A stretch of 64,000 bases of DNA, taken from contig NZ_CABPSJ010000004.1 in the NCBI RefSeq assembly GCF_902459745.1, forward strand, positions 372,001 through 436,000. Direction: 5' to 3'. The position numbers and the translations under genes are program-made. Below are positions 34,934-43,493 of this stretch, one piece after another; the stretch's first letter is position 1, and each line of letters begins with the position of its first letter. The notes under the pieces were generated by a model that was not told the origin of the DNA, searched no databases, and saw nothing but the letters and a program-made list of their open reading frames with translations. This DNA is from Pandoraea communis (lineage in GTDB: Bacteria > Pseudomonadota > Gammaproteobacteria > Burkholderiales > Burkholderiaceae).

Positions 34934-36007
34934 TCAGTTGCCTGTGCCGCGAGCCAGACGGCGCGCGCGCACGGCGTCGGCCAGCGTATCGAGCACCTTC
35001 AGGCTGTCTTCCCAGTCGATGCAGGCATCGGTGATGCTCTGACCGTAGGTCAGCGGCTTGCCCGGCACGTGATCCTGACGGCCGGCAACGAGGTGCGACT
35101 CGACCATCACGCCAATAATGCGGTCGTCGCCACCGGCGATCTGGCGTGCGATGTCCTCGCACACCGGGATCTGGTTCTCGTGCTTCTTCTGGCTGTTGGC
35201 GTGCGATGCGTCGATCATCACGCGCGCGGCCAACCCCGACTTGGCGATGTCGTCGCAGGCGATCTGCACGCTGGCCGCGTCGTAGTTGGGCGCCTTGCCG
35301 CCGCGCAGGATCAGGTGGCAGTCCTCGTTGCCCGACGTCGACACGATGGCCGAATGGCCGCCCTTGGTCACCGACAGGAAATGGTGCGGCTGCGATGCGG
35401 CCTTGATGGCGTCGACGGCAATCTTCACATTGCCGTCCGTGCCGTTCTTGAAGCCGACCGGGCACGAGAGGCCCGACGCCAGTTCTCGGTGCACTTGCGA
35501 TTCGGTGGTGCGTGCGCCGATGGCGCCCCACGACACGAGATCGGCGATGTACTGCGGGCTGATCATGTCGAGGTATTCCGTACCGGCCGGCAGCCCCATT
35601 GCGTTGATCTGGGCGAGCAGTTCGCGCGCGAGGCGCAGGCCGTCGTTGATCTTGAAGCTGTTATCCATGTGCGGGTCGTTGATCAGACCCTTCCAGCCCA
35701 CCGTCGTGCGCGGCTTCTCGAAGTACACGCGCATCACGATCTCAAGTTCGCCCTTCAGGCGCTCGCGCTGCTCGGCCAGACGCGCAGCATATTCCAGTGC
35801 GGCTTTCGTATCGTGGATCGAGCACGGGCCGATGATGACGACGAGGCGGTCATCCATACCATGCAGCACGCGGTGAATGGCACTGCGCGTGCGATGGATG
35901 AGGTCCGCGCTCTTTTCCGAGCAGGGGTACTCGCGAATCAAATGCGCCGGCGGCGTCAGTTCCTTGAGCTCACGAATACGAACATCATCGGTGTTGTGGG
36001 GAGGCAT
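34934..36007 (-). CDS. aroG: 3-deoxy-7-phosphoheptulonate synthase, class I
   Basis: 357 residues. It condenses phosphoenolpyruvate and erythrose 4-phosphate, the first step of aromatic amino-acid synthesis. Motifs: VVIIGPCSIHDTKAALEYAA, EKPRTTVGWKG, SHANSQKKHENQ with the metal His, and GVMVESHLVAG. The N-terminus (VRIRELKELTPPAHLI) matches the feedback-regulated AroFGH group. ATG 36007 has AGGAG upstream. Expression is very probably controlled by attenuation: a Phe/Tyr-rich leader peptide and a terminator lie directly upstream. Confidence 0.95.
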   Translation of the reverse strand: MPPHNTDDVRIRELKELTPPAHLIREYPCSEKSADLIHRTRSAIHRVLHGMDDRLVVIIGPCSIHDTKAALEYAARLAEQRERLKGELEIVMRVYFEKPRTTVGWKGLINDPHMDNSFKINDGLRLARELLAQINAMGLPAGTEYLDMISPQYIADLVSWGAIGARTTESQVHRELASGLSCPVGFKNGTDGNVKIAVDAIKAASQPHHFLSVTKGGHSAIVSTSGNEDCHLILRGGKAPNYDAASVQIACDDIAKSGLAARVMIDASHANSQKKHENQIPVCEDIARQIAGGDDRIIGVMVESHLVAGRQDHVPGKPLTYGQSITDACIDWEDSLKVLDTLADAVRARRLARGTGN

Positions 36008-36060
36008 GCTTTTTTCTCCTGGGCAGTACGGACTGCGGTGCGATTCTCGGGATGCGGGTC

Positions 36061-36088
36061 AAAAAAAAACCGCCAGACTCGCTGGCGG
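36061..36088 (-). terminator. Attenuator terminator in the aroG leader
   Basis: On the minus strand CCGCCAG (36088-36082), loop CGAGT, CTGGCGG (36076-36070) and nine T (36069-36061), 54 bases before the aroG start. The 5-prime arm, extended to CCGCCAGC (36088-36081), is perfectly complementary to GCTGGCGG (36145-36138) inside the leader ORF, giving an 8-bp antiterminator that excludes the terminator. A T run on the plus strand (36089-36093) could also let it act in the other direction. Confidence 0.85.
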
Positions 36089-36111
36089 TTTTTCAGGATT
36101 CGTTTCGGTGC

Positions 36112-36192
36112 TTACTGCTGCAACTCCCCCTCTCCTTCCGCCAGCGGTGTGAGATTCGCAAAAAAGTAAAAATAAAACTTATTGGCGGTCAT
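36112..36192 (-). CDS. aroG leader peptide with a Phe/Tyr run
   Basis: 26 codons beginning MTANKFYFYFFANL: codons 6-11 are Phe-Tyr-Phe-Tyr-Phe-Phe, a control run for attenuation. An in-frame ATG at 36210 would make it 32 codons; neither start has a strong ribosome binding site. Segment GCTGGCGG (36145-36138) lies in codons 16-19, just after the control run, so a ribosome stalled for lack of charged tRNA-Phe or tRNA-Tyr leaves it free to form the antiterminator, while one that proceeds to the stop codon covers it. Confidence 0.8.
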   Translation of the reverse strand: MTANKFYFYFFANLTPLAEGEGELQQ

Positions 36193-36245
36193 GAGGGATG
36201 TCGTTGACATTGCATGGCAAGCATTTTGCCGTGCACTGGAACCAC

Positions 36246-36274
36246 TTTATACGCCTAATCGAATGACGCTGCAA
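36246..36274 (-). promoter_or_regulatory. Probable sigma70 promoter of aroG
   Basis: TTGCAG (36274-36269) and TATAAA (36251-36246) are separated by exactly 17 bases on the minus strand. Transcription would start near 36239, about 30-47 bases before the leader peptide start codons. Confidence 0.75.
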
Positions 36275-36370
36275 CCGTGTCAGGCCGCTGAACGGCGGGA
36301 AAACGCGCGGAAATATTGCATTTTGTTCGGTATATTTGCTTCAAGTGAGCGTGATATTTGATAAACATGC

Positions 36371-36395
36371 GAAAACGCCCGGTTTGACCCGGGCG
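36371..36395 (-). terminator. Intrinsic terminator of tldD
   Basis: A CGCCCGG/CCGGGCG 7-bp stem (36395-36389 with 36382-36376), 6-base loop and four T (36375-36372) on the minus strand, about 70 bases after the tldD stop codon. It separates tldD from the aroG promoter. Confidence 0.75.
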
Positions 36396-36465
36396 CTTTG
36401 CTATGCTTTACGCATTTTTTGCGGTGCGCCATCCGACGCGTGACATTGGACGCGCCGGCTGCGCC

Positions 36466-37926
36466 TTACGCCGTGCCGCCGACCGTCATGTTTTCCATGC
36501 GCAGCGTCGGCTGGCCAACGCCCACAGGCACGCTCTGGCCTTCCTTGCCGCACACGCCGACGCCCGAATCGAGCGACATATCGTTGCCGATCATCGTCAC
36601 ATCCTTGAGCGATTCGGGGCCGTTGCCGATCAGCGTGGCGCCCTTGACCGGATACGTGATCTTGCCATCTTCGATCATGTAAGCCTCGGACATCGAGAAC
36701 ACGAACTTGCCGTTCGTGATGTCGACCTGTCCGCCGCCGAAGTTCACGGCATACAGACCATGCTTGACCGACGCGATGATTTCCTCGGGGTCCTTGTCGC
36801 CGCCGAGCATGTACGTATTGGTCATGCGCGGCATCGGCAGCGCGGCGTACGACTCGCGACGGCCGTTACCCGTGACCGGCATCTTCATCAGACGCGCATT
36901 CAGGCTGTCCTGCATGTAGCCACGCAGAATCCCGTCTTCGATGAGCGTGGTGCACTGCGTCGCATTGCCTTCGTCGTCGATGTTCAGCGAGCCGCGGCGG
37001 TTCGACAGCGTGCCGTCGTCAACCACCGTGACGCCCTTGGCGGCCACACGTTCGCCGAGGCGTCCGGAGAACGCCGAGGAACCCTTGCGGTTGAAGTCGC
37101 CCTCCAGCCCGTGACCGATGGCCTCGTGCAACAGCACGCCGGGCCAGCCCGGTCCGAGCACGACAGTCATCGCACCGGCCGGTGCCGGGCGCGCGTCGAG
37201 TTTGACGATGGCACCGTCTACCGCCTCCTGGACGTACTTTTCGAGCAGTTCGTCAGTGAAATAAGCGTAGTCGAGGCGTGCGCCGCCGCCGCTGTTGCCG
37301 ATTTCGCGGCGTCCGTTGGCTTCGACGATGACGGTGACCGACACGCGCACGAGCGGGCGCACATCGGCGGCGATCACGCCGTCGCTGCGCGCCACCAGCA
37401 CGACGTCGTATTCCCCGGCCAGACCCGCCATGACTTGCTGCACGCGCGGATCACGCGCACGGGCCAGCTTTTCGATGCGCTCGAGCAATGCCACCTTACC
37501 GTTGGCGTCGAGCGAGGCCAGCGGATCGGACGGCAGGTAGAGCCCGTTACCGGCGGCGTTGGCGAGCTTGCTGCCGACCTTCACACGTCCGCGTCCGGCC
37601 GTGGCGATGCTGCGAGTCGCAGCGGCCGCGTCCTTCAGGGCGATGTCGGAGATGTCGTCGGAGTAGGCGAAAGCGGTGCGGTCGCCCACGATGGCACGCA
37701 CACCCACGCCCTGATCGATCGAGAACGAACCCGATTTCACGATGCCTTCCTCGAGGCTCCACGCTTCGCTGCGCGTGTACTGGAAGTACAGGTCGGCGTA
37801 GTCCACGCGGTGCGTGAAAATGTCGCCAAGTGCGCGTTGCAGGTGGCTTTCGTCGAGGCCGTATGGCGTGAGCAGCAGCTCGCGGGCCGTGGCCAGGTTC
37901 TGGATGCCGGTATCGATGATTTTCAT
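36466..37926 (-). CDS. tldD: Metalloprotease TldD
   Basis: 486 residues. TldD with TldE (PmbA) trims peptides such as microcin B17 leaders and CcdA. Zinc motif HEAIGH (267-272) in [18 protein letters not shown], with the family C-terminal region [16 protein letters not shown]. Full length. It is the last gene of the run yhdP - nitrilase-like - tldD on the minus strand, 59 bases after the nitrilase gene, an arrangement common in beta-proteobacteria. Confidence 0.95.
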   Translation of the reverse strand: MKIIDTGIQNLATARELLLTPYGLDESHLQRALGDIFTHRVDYADLYFQYTRSEAWSLEEGIVKSGSFSIDQGVGVRAIVGDRTAFAYSDDISDIALKDAAAATRSIATAGRGRVKVGSKLANAAGNGLYLPSDPLASLDANGKVALLERIEKLARARDPRVQQVMAGLAGEYDVVLVARSDGVIAADVRPLVRVSVTVIVEANGRREIGNSGGGARLDYAYFTDELLEKYVQEAVDGAIVKLDARPAPAGAMTVVLGPGWPGVLLHEAIGHGLEGDFNRKGSSAFSGRLGERVAAKGVTVVDDGTLSNRRGSLNIDDEGNATQCTTLIEDGILRGYMQDSLNARLMKMPVTGNGRRESYAALPMPRMTNTYMLGGDKDPEEIIASVKHGLYAVNFGGGQVDITNGKFVFSMSEAYMIEDGKITYPVKGATLIGNGPESLKDVTMIGNDMSLDSGVGVCGKEGQSVPVGVGQPTLRMENMTVGGTA

Positions 37927-37985
37927 GCGGTGTCAGGCCAAGGAAATGTATTCGGTAAATGAGGGCGGAATCGGGGAAATCAACC

Positions 37986-38837
37986 TTACAGCACGCGATG
38001 CCGCCACGCGGGCAGGCTCTGACGTACACCGGTCATCCGGGCCGGGTCGATGTCGCCAATGACCACGCCGGCGCCGTCCGCTTCTCGCTGGGCGACGATG
38101 TCGCCCCATGGGTCGATCAGCATGGAATGCCCCCAGGTGCGCCGCCCGTTTTCGTGGTGGCCGCCCTGTGCGGACGCCAGCATGTAACACTGATTCTCGA
38201 TGGCCCGCGCACGCAGCAGGAGTTCCCAGTGCGCACGGCCCGTCGTGTAGGTAAAGGCGGCGGGTACGACCATGAGCGTACAGTCGCCCATGGCACGGTA
38301 CAACTCGGGAAAACGCAGGTCGTAGCAGACCGACAGGCCCACGCGCCCGAACGGCGCTTCAAACGTGCGTACGGCATCGCCCGGCCGAATGGTGCGCGCT
38401 TCGTCGTAGGCTTCTTCGCCTTTGACGAAGTTGAACAGGTGAATCTTGTCGTAGCGCGCGGCCGGCGTACCGTCGGGGCCGAAGACCAGCGTGGTGTTGA
38501 GCACGCGCTCCGGTTCGGGCGCGGCCAGCGGCAGCGTGCCGCCGATGAGCCACACGCCGTGACGGCGGGCGGTTTCGGCGAGAAAGTCCTGAATCGGCCC
38601 GTCGCCCGGGGTCTCGCGCAACGCGAGTTTGTCGGTGTCGTGCCGGCCCATGTAGCAGAAGTACTCGGGCAGCAGTACCAGTTGCGCGCCGGCGTCTGCC
38701 GCCTCGGCGACCAGACGGTCGGCTTCGCGGAGGTTTCGTTCGACGTCGGGGGCACTCACCATTTGCGCGGCCGCGACGCGCGCAATGGCGCCGGCGGGCG
38801 CGGGTACGGCGGCTGACTTCGTGTCGGGACTCGTCAT
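37986..38837 (-). CDS. Carbon-nitrogen hydrolase (nitrilase superfamily, Nit-like amidase)
   Basis: 283 residues. Catalytic triad Glu58 (LLPEYF), Lys131 (YDKIHLF) and Cys171 (VCYDLRFPELY). The sequence is close to the Nit1/YbeM-type group, which removes deaminated glutathione as a metabolite-repair reaction; I infer that from the CYDLRFPELYR context and general pattern. It lies between yhdP and tldD on the same strand. Confidence 0.9.
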   Translation of the reverse strand: MTSPDTKSAAVPAPAGAIARVAAAQMVSAPDVERNLREADRLVAEAADAGAQLVLLPEYFCYMGRHDTDKLALRETPGDGPIQDFLAETARRHGVWLIGGTLPLAAPEPERVLNTTLVFGPDGTPAARYDKIHLFNFVKGEEAYDEARTIRPGDAVRTFEAPFGRVGLSVCYDLRFPELYRAMGDCTLMVVPAAFTYTTGRAHWELLLRARAIENQCYMLASAQGGHHENGRRTWGHSMLIDPWGDIVAQREADGAGVVIGDIDPARMTGVRQSLPAWRHRVL

Positions 38838-38934
38838 GGAATGGCTGGATTCAGAGCGGATAACCGTGTCGGGCTTACAGGCGTCGGGGTTACAAGCGTT
38901 TCAAGCAGAGCGTATCGGAAGCCTCCGGATGCGC

Positions 38935-41900
38935 TCAGTTCCCGCGCATACCTATCGGCGGGACGCTGTTTTGCGCGTCAGGCCGAGTGACCGGGGATGC
39001 GTCGATCTTACTCTTATTGCCGCTGCCCTGTCCGATGACCGGATTGTCCCAGGAGCCCGTCACATGATAGGTCGTCGAGAGCGTACGCGAGAGCTGCTCG
39101 CCCAACGCCAGTTGCGCAAAGAACGAGCCGATGCCCAGCGCAGGGTTGATGATGGCCCACGCAAGCGACGCCGATGCCGCATTGATTTTCGGCAACACCA
39201 GCACGTTCAGGTCCTGCGTCTCGCGGGCGAGGTCGGTGTGCCCGTCGATCTTGATCGTCGCCGTACTGGAATTGATGGTCAGATCATCGGTGTTCGCCAC
39301 ACCGGCTTGCATGGTGGCGTTGCCTTCGATGCTGTCGAACGGCAGACCGCTGCCGATCACGCTGTTGAAGTCGAACGTCAGAATCTTGGCGAGCGTCTGT
39401 ACCGACAGAATGCCCAGCAGCTTGGCCAGTCCGGGGTCGGCCTTCAGAATCTGCCCGCGCTTGAGGTCGATCGCGACTTTGCCGCCGAGCGTGGGGTAAT
39501 CGATGGCGTCGGGGCCGCCGCGCCAGCCGAAGCGGCCCGAGACGGTGCCCGAGCCGTCCTTGAGTGTCTTGGGCAGGCCCAGACGATCAAGCAGCCCGCC
39601 CGCGTCCTTGACGTTGAGATTGAAGTCGAGCACCGTGCGTCGAGGCACATCGTCGTCACTGCCTGCTGCCGCCGCGCGGCGGCGCGCCGTGCGCCAGTTG
39701 CCCTTGACGTCGAGCGTGGCGGCGCTGTTGCTCAGTTCCAGCTTGGTGAGCTGCCACACGGGCACGCCGTCCTCGATATCGTTGTACGCATTCAACTGCA
39801 GGCGGCCCAGTGGCTTGTCGCGCAGCACGAAATCGTTGGCGACGAGATCGATGGCCGGGAATTCGTCGCTCGGCTCGTCGAGAACTTCCGTGAGCACGTC
39901 GTTGCCGTGGTCTTCGCGCGGGATCACCAGTTTCGCCAGCCGTGCGCGGATGGCGCCCGAAGGGTTCTTCGCATCCGGGGCATGCCATTCGGCGAAGCCG
40001 GAGACCAGTTCGGACGCCAGGCTCACCTGCCAGTCGCGATCGCTGCGTTGGGCGCCCACAACCAGTTCCGGCCACTGACGCGACATCAGGCGCACCTGCT
40101 TGGCATGCAGCGCCAGACGCGTCGGCAGGTAAGGCGTGATTGCCCCGAACTCGTCGCGTGCGGCGGCTGCCGTGGAGGCGGGCGCGGTGCCCGGAGCGGG
40201 TGGCGTGCCGGGCGTGACTGGCGTGGCGGCATCGCTGCTGAGCGCCGCGATCACACCGCGCCACGCGTCCACGTCGAGCGTGTCGAACTGCGCGGCGACC
40301 TGCACGCCATCGCGCGGTGCCGGCACCGGTTGGTTGATGCCGATACCGCCGCGCAGCACTTCGACGTGTCCGCTATTGCCGCTGGCACGTTGCTGAACGT
40401 AGTTACCCTGCACACTGCCGATGGCGAAGTCGAGTGTATCGATGCGGCGCCCGCCCGGGTTCGCCTGCGGGCGCAACGTGAAGCGCGCGGGCAGCGCCGT
40501 CTCGGCGCTCTTGCCCAGCGGTGACGGCAGGTTCACGGCCAGACCGGCGAGCGTGGATTGCACGGCCACATCGGTCATGCCCTGACGCACCGTGACCGCT
40601 GCCGTGTAGGGCGTGCTGCCCGTCATACGCTTGGCCAGTTGCGCCAGCGTGGCGTTCTCACGGTTCTCGCGCAGTCCCTGCGCGCTCATCGTGCCGTTGA
40701 TGTTCAGGGCGATGGTGCCGTCGTCGCGACTGCCGCCCGAGGCGCGCACGTCGCCGCCGAGGAACGTGCCGCGCAGATTGTTGAGCGAGATGCCACGTTC
40801 GGTGAACGCCAGTTCGCCGTCCACCGCGCCGAACGTCGGCAGCCCGCTCAGCAGCGTGACATCGTTGCGCAGGAATCGCGCGCGTCCCGTGACCTTCGAG
40901 CGGTCGGTGTGCTCAAGCGGCATCGACAACTGCATCGCCAACTGCGTTGTGCCGTTCGCGCGCGTCTCGTCGGTGAAGTCGCCGATCCAGTGGCCCACCG
41001 GGCTGCTGTTCAGGTACTTCACGAAATCTGCGGCCGGGCCGCGTGCGTCGCCCTTGAGGGTGAGCACCGAGTTGTCCTGTCCGATGTCGTTGATGTCGCC
41101 CAGCACCTGGGTGAGCGTCACGCCAAAGACCGAACCGCTGTCGATGGCGATGTGCAGCTTGTCGGCATCGAAGCGCAGATTGCCGCGCACTTTCTCGAAG
41201 GCGGGCCAGACTTCGGTGTAACCCGGACGCAACGGCGAGGGGTTGAAGGTGACGTCCGCCAGCGGGATGTCGAGGCGGAACTTGCCACCGCCCTTGCCGT
41301 AGGGGAAGTCCTCGAGATCGCCTTGCACGGCGAACGGCGCGTTCTGCACGGTGCCTGCGAGCAGGGCACGCTGCAAATAGTCGCGTACGCTCGCACCGAT
41401 ATCTGTCGGCAGATAGCGAGGCACCGTATTGGCGTTCGCGCGCACGATGCTGCCCTTCAGGTCGACGATGCCGTTGCCTTTGCCGCCGTTATGCCATGTG
41501 CCGCTCACATCGCCCGACAATTCGGCGTTTTGCAGATGCAGGGCATCGACCTGCACCTGCACATTCGCCGGGGCGTCGTGCTTGGTCGCCGGGTAGGACA
41601 CACGCCAGGACGTGCGTGCGGTGAACGTGTCGAGGTCGATGCGCGGCTGGTCGAAGCGGCCGGGGAAATCGAGCGTGGCGTTCTTTGCGCTCAACGTCAG
41701 GCTGCCGCGCGACTGATCGGCGTCGATGTGGCCGCTCAGGTTGGCAAAGCCGGGGCGCCCCGCGTTGGGGGTGCCGGGAGACGCGGGCGGATGCTGGCTC
41801 GGCGCGCTATCGACGCCCAGCGACTCGAAATCGGCCACCACCCGGTAGTGATCGCGTTCGGGCGGGAGTTGCTTGATGCCCGGCAGATCGCGCCAATTGC

Positions 41901-43320
41901 CCGGGCCGTGGGGCTTGGGCGCCTGATAGCTGATATCGAAATTGGCCAGGCGGCCGCGCGGCCGGAAGCTCGCGAGCGCGTCGCGCGTCTGGTTGTCGAT
42001 GGGCAGCGACGGCACGAGCGCCATGACGGCGCCGATGTCGAAGCGCGGGCCCGCGAGCGCCACGTGCAGACCGCGCGTATCGGTGCCGGGGATATAGGTG
42101 CCGCGCAGGTCGGGGATATCGAGCGACGGACGGCCCGCGGCCTGCAACGTCAGATCGCGGGCGCGCAGATTCCAGCCGGCGTCGGCCTGCGGTCCTGCAC
42201 GGGTCACGTCGATCCGGCCCTGTGTCGTGTCGAAGGTGAGTGGCGGCAGGTCGTCGGCCAATTGCACCGAGGTGTTCTCGCCGGCGGTGCGCAGCGTGGC
42301 CCCCGTGAGCGCACCGCTGTCGAAATCGACCCATGCGCGGGCGGCGACACGGCCGCGCGACCCCTTGCCTGGCAGGTCGACGTAGCGGGCCAACTGCGCC
42401 AGATCGAGCGTGCCGATATCGCCGTAGATCTGACCGCGCCAGCGTTTGACTTCACCGGGACGGGTGAACAGCGGATTGGTGAAGCGCGCACGAATGTCGA
42501 GCGGCGCGACGATACCCGCCGGCGGATTCGCCTGCATGCCGAAGCGGTGCTCAAAGCCGCGATTGCGCAGCATCGCATTGACCTGCGAGACGACCACCTC
42601 GGGCACATCTCGTGTGGCGTCGCGCCAGCGCACGGTGCCGTTGCGGACAACGATACGTGCCTGACGCATGAGCCAGTCGGCTGCCTTGGTGTTGGTCGCG
42701 CCGCCGTTACCGGTGACGGGTATGCCTGCGGCGAGGATCGTGCCGTCGGCGAGCCGTTCGACCGTGACATCCGGTTCGTACAGCGTGAGGCTCGACAGAC
42801 GGAGGTCGAAATGGATCAGGCTGGTCCACGAGAGCACGGCGTCGAGACGGTGCAGCGTCAGGCTGGGTTCGACGGGCGGTGGCGTACCGGGCGGATTGCC
42901 CGACGCCGCAGGTGCCGATGCACCGGACGCCTTGGATGGCGTCGTCCGGCGCGCGCTCGGCACCGGTGTGGCCCCGCGGGGAATCGCCGAGGCCTTGGGC
43001 GGTGCACTGGGCGCGGCGCGCGTGATGCGCACTTCGTCGAGCGTGAGGTAGGGGTGCCAGCCGCGCCAGACGGCGTCGACGCGGCCGATGGTGACGGGCA
43101 GGCCGATGGCGCGCGTCGCGGCCGCCTCGATTTGCGGGCGGTAATCCGACACGCGCGGAAGGATGACGTACCGGGTCGTGAGCACGACGGCGCCCAGCCC
43201 GAAATAGCCGATGACGATGAGCGCCAGCAGCCATTCCAGGCCTAGGCGCAAGCCACGCGGCAGTGACGAGAACCAGGACCGGGTCGCAGTCGGTGAGGCA
43301 GGCGGCTTACGGTCGGTCAT
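38935..43320 (-). CDS. yhdP: YhdP-family AsmA-like envelope protein
   Basis: 1461 residues. One N-terminal membrane anchor (LRLGLEWLLALIVIGYFGLGAVVL), then a very long periplasmic region of repeated beta-groove strands typical of AsmA-like bridge proteins (for example GVTLTQVLGDINDIGQDNSVLTLKG), and the AsmA-type C-terminal part near LAKLLGILSVQTLAKILTFDF. Proteins of this family move phospholipids from inner to outer membrane. A Pro/Ala/Ser-rich insertion lies at about residues 110-150. It starts the yhdP - nitrilase-like - tldD run and is divergent from glnE. Confidence 0.92.
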   Translation of the reverse strand: MTDRKPPASPTATRSWFSSLPRGLRLGLEWLLALIVIGYFGLGAVVLTTRYVILPRVSDYRPQIEAAATRAIGLPVTIGRVDAVWRGWHPYLTLDEVRITRAAPSAPPKASAIPRGATPVPSARRTTPSKASGASAPAASGNPPGTPPPVEPSLTLHRLDAVLSWTSLIHFDLRLSSLTLYEPDVTVERLADGTILAAGIPVTGNGGATNTKAADWLMRQARIVVRNGTVRWRDATRDVPEVVVSQVNAMLRNRGFEHRFGMQANPPAGIVAPLDIRARFTNPLFTRPGEVKRWRGQIYGDIGTLDLAQLARYVDLPGKGSRGRVAARAWVDFDSGALTGATLRTAGENTSVQLADDLPPLTFDTTQGRIDVTRAGPQADAGWNLRARDLTLQAAGRPSLDIPDLRGTYIPGTDTRGLHVALAGPRFDIGAVMALVPSLPIDNQTRDALASFRPRGRLANFDISYQAPKPHGPGNWRDLPGIKQLPPERDHYRVVADFESLGVDSAPSQHPPASPGTPNAGRPGFANLSGHIDADQSRGSLTLSAKNATLDFPGRFDQPRIDLDTFTARTSWRVSYPATKHDAPANVQVQVDALHLQNAELSGDVSGTWHNGGKGNGIVDLKGSIVRANANTVPRYLPTDIGASVRDYLQRALLAGTVQNAPFAVQGDLEDFPYGKGGGKFRLDIPLADVTFNPSPLRPGYTEVWPAFEKVRGNLRFDADKLHIAIDSGSVFGVTLTQVLGDINDIGQDNSVLTLKGDARGPAADFVKYLNSSPVGHWIGDFTDETRANGTTQLAMQLSMPLEHTDRSKVTGRARFLRNDVTLLSGLPTFGAVDGELAFTERGISLNNLRGTFLGGDVRASGGSRDDGTIALNINGTMSAQGLRENRENATLAQLAKRMTGSTPYTAAVTVRQGMTDVAVQSTLAGLAVNLPSPLGKSAETALPARFTLRPQANPGGRRIDTLDFAIGSVQGNYVQQRASGNSGHVEVLRGGIGINQPVPAPRDGVQVAAQFDTLDVDAWRGVIAALSSDAATPVTPGTPPAPGTAPASTAAAARDEFGAITPYLPTRLALHAKQVRLMSRQWPELVVGAQRSDRDWQVSLASELVSGFAEWHAPDAKNPSGAIRARLAKLVIPREDHGNDVLTEVLDEPSDEFPAIDLVANDFVLRDKPLGRLQLNAYNDIEDGVPVWQLTKLELSNSAATLDVKGNWRTARRRAAAAGSDDDVPRRTVLDFNLNVKDAGGLLDRLGLPKTLKDGSGTVSGRFGWRGGPDAIDYPTLGGKVAIDLKRGQILKADPGLAKLLGILSVQTLAKILTFDFNSVIGSGLPFDSIEGNATMQAGVANTDDLTINSSTATIKIDGHTDLARETQDLNVLVLPKINAASASLAWAIINPALGIGSFFAQLALGEQLSRTLSTTYHVTGSWDNPVIGQGSGNKSKIDASPVTRPDAQNSVPPIGMRGN

Positions 43321-43493
43321 GCTGCGCGTCTACGAGGGAATGTGGTAGTTTCTGTGGCAAAGACTGTAACACAAGCCCAAGGCCCTCCGAAGGCCAGACC
43401 GTAGGAGAAACAGACATGTGATCCGGCGTTTCATCGCGCCTCGGTAAGCATGCGAAAGTCTCTTCATTCTCATTGCTGACCGGAACCCCGCCA

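Noticed and set aside
40558-43245. Plus-strand frame of about 895 codons opposite yhdP
   Set aside because: Arg/Ala/His-rich antisense frame caused by high GC at third positions; no protein features, and yhdP is well supported.
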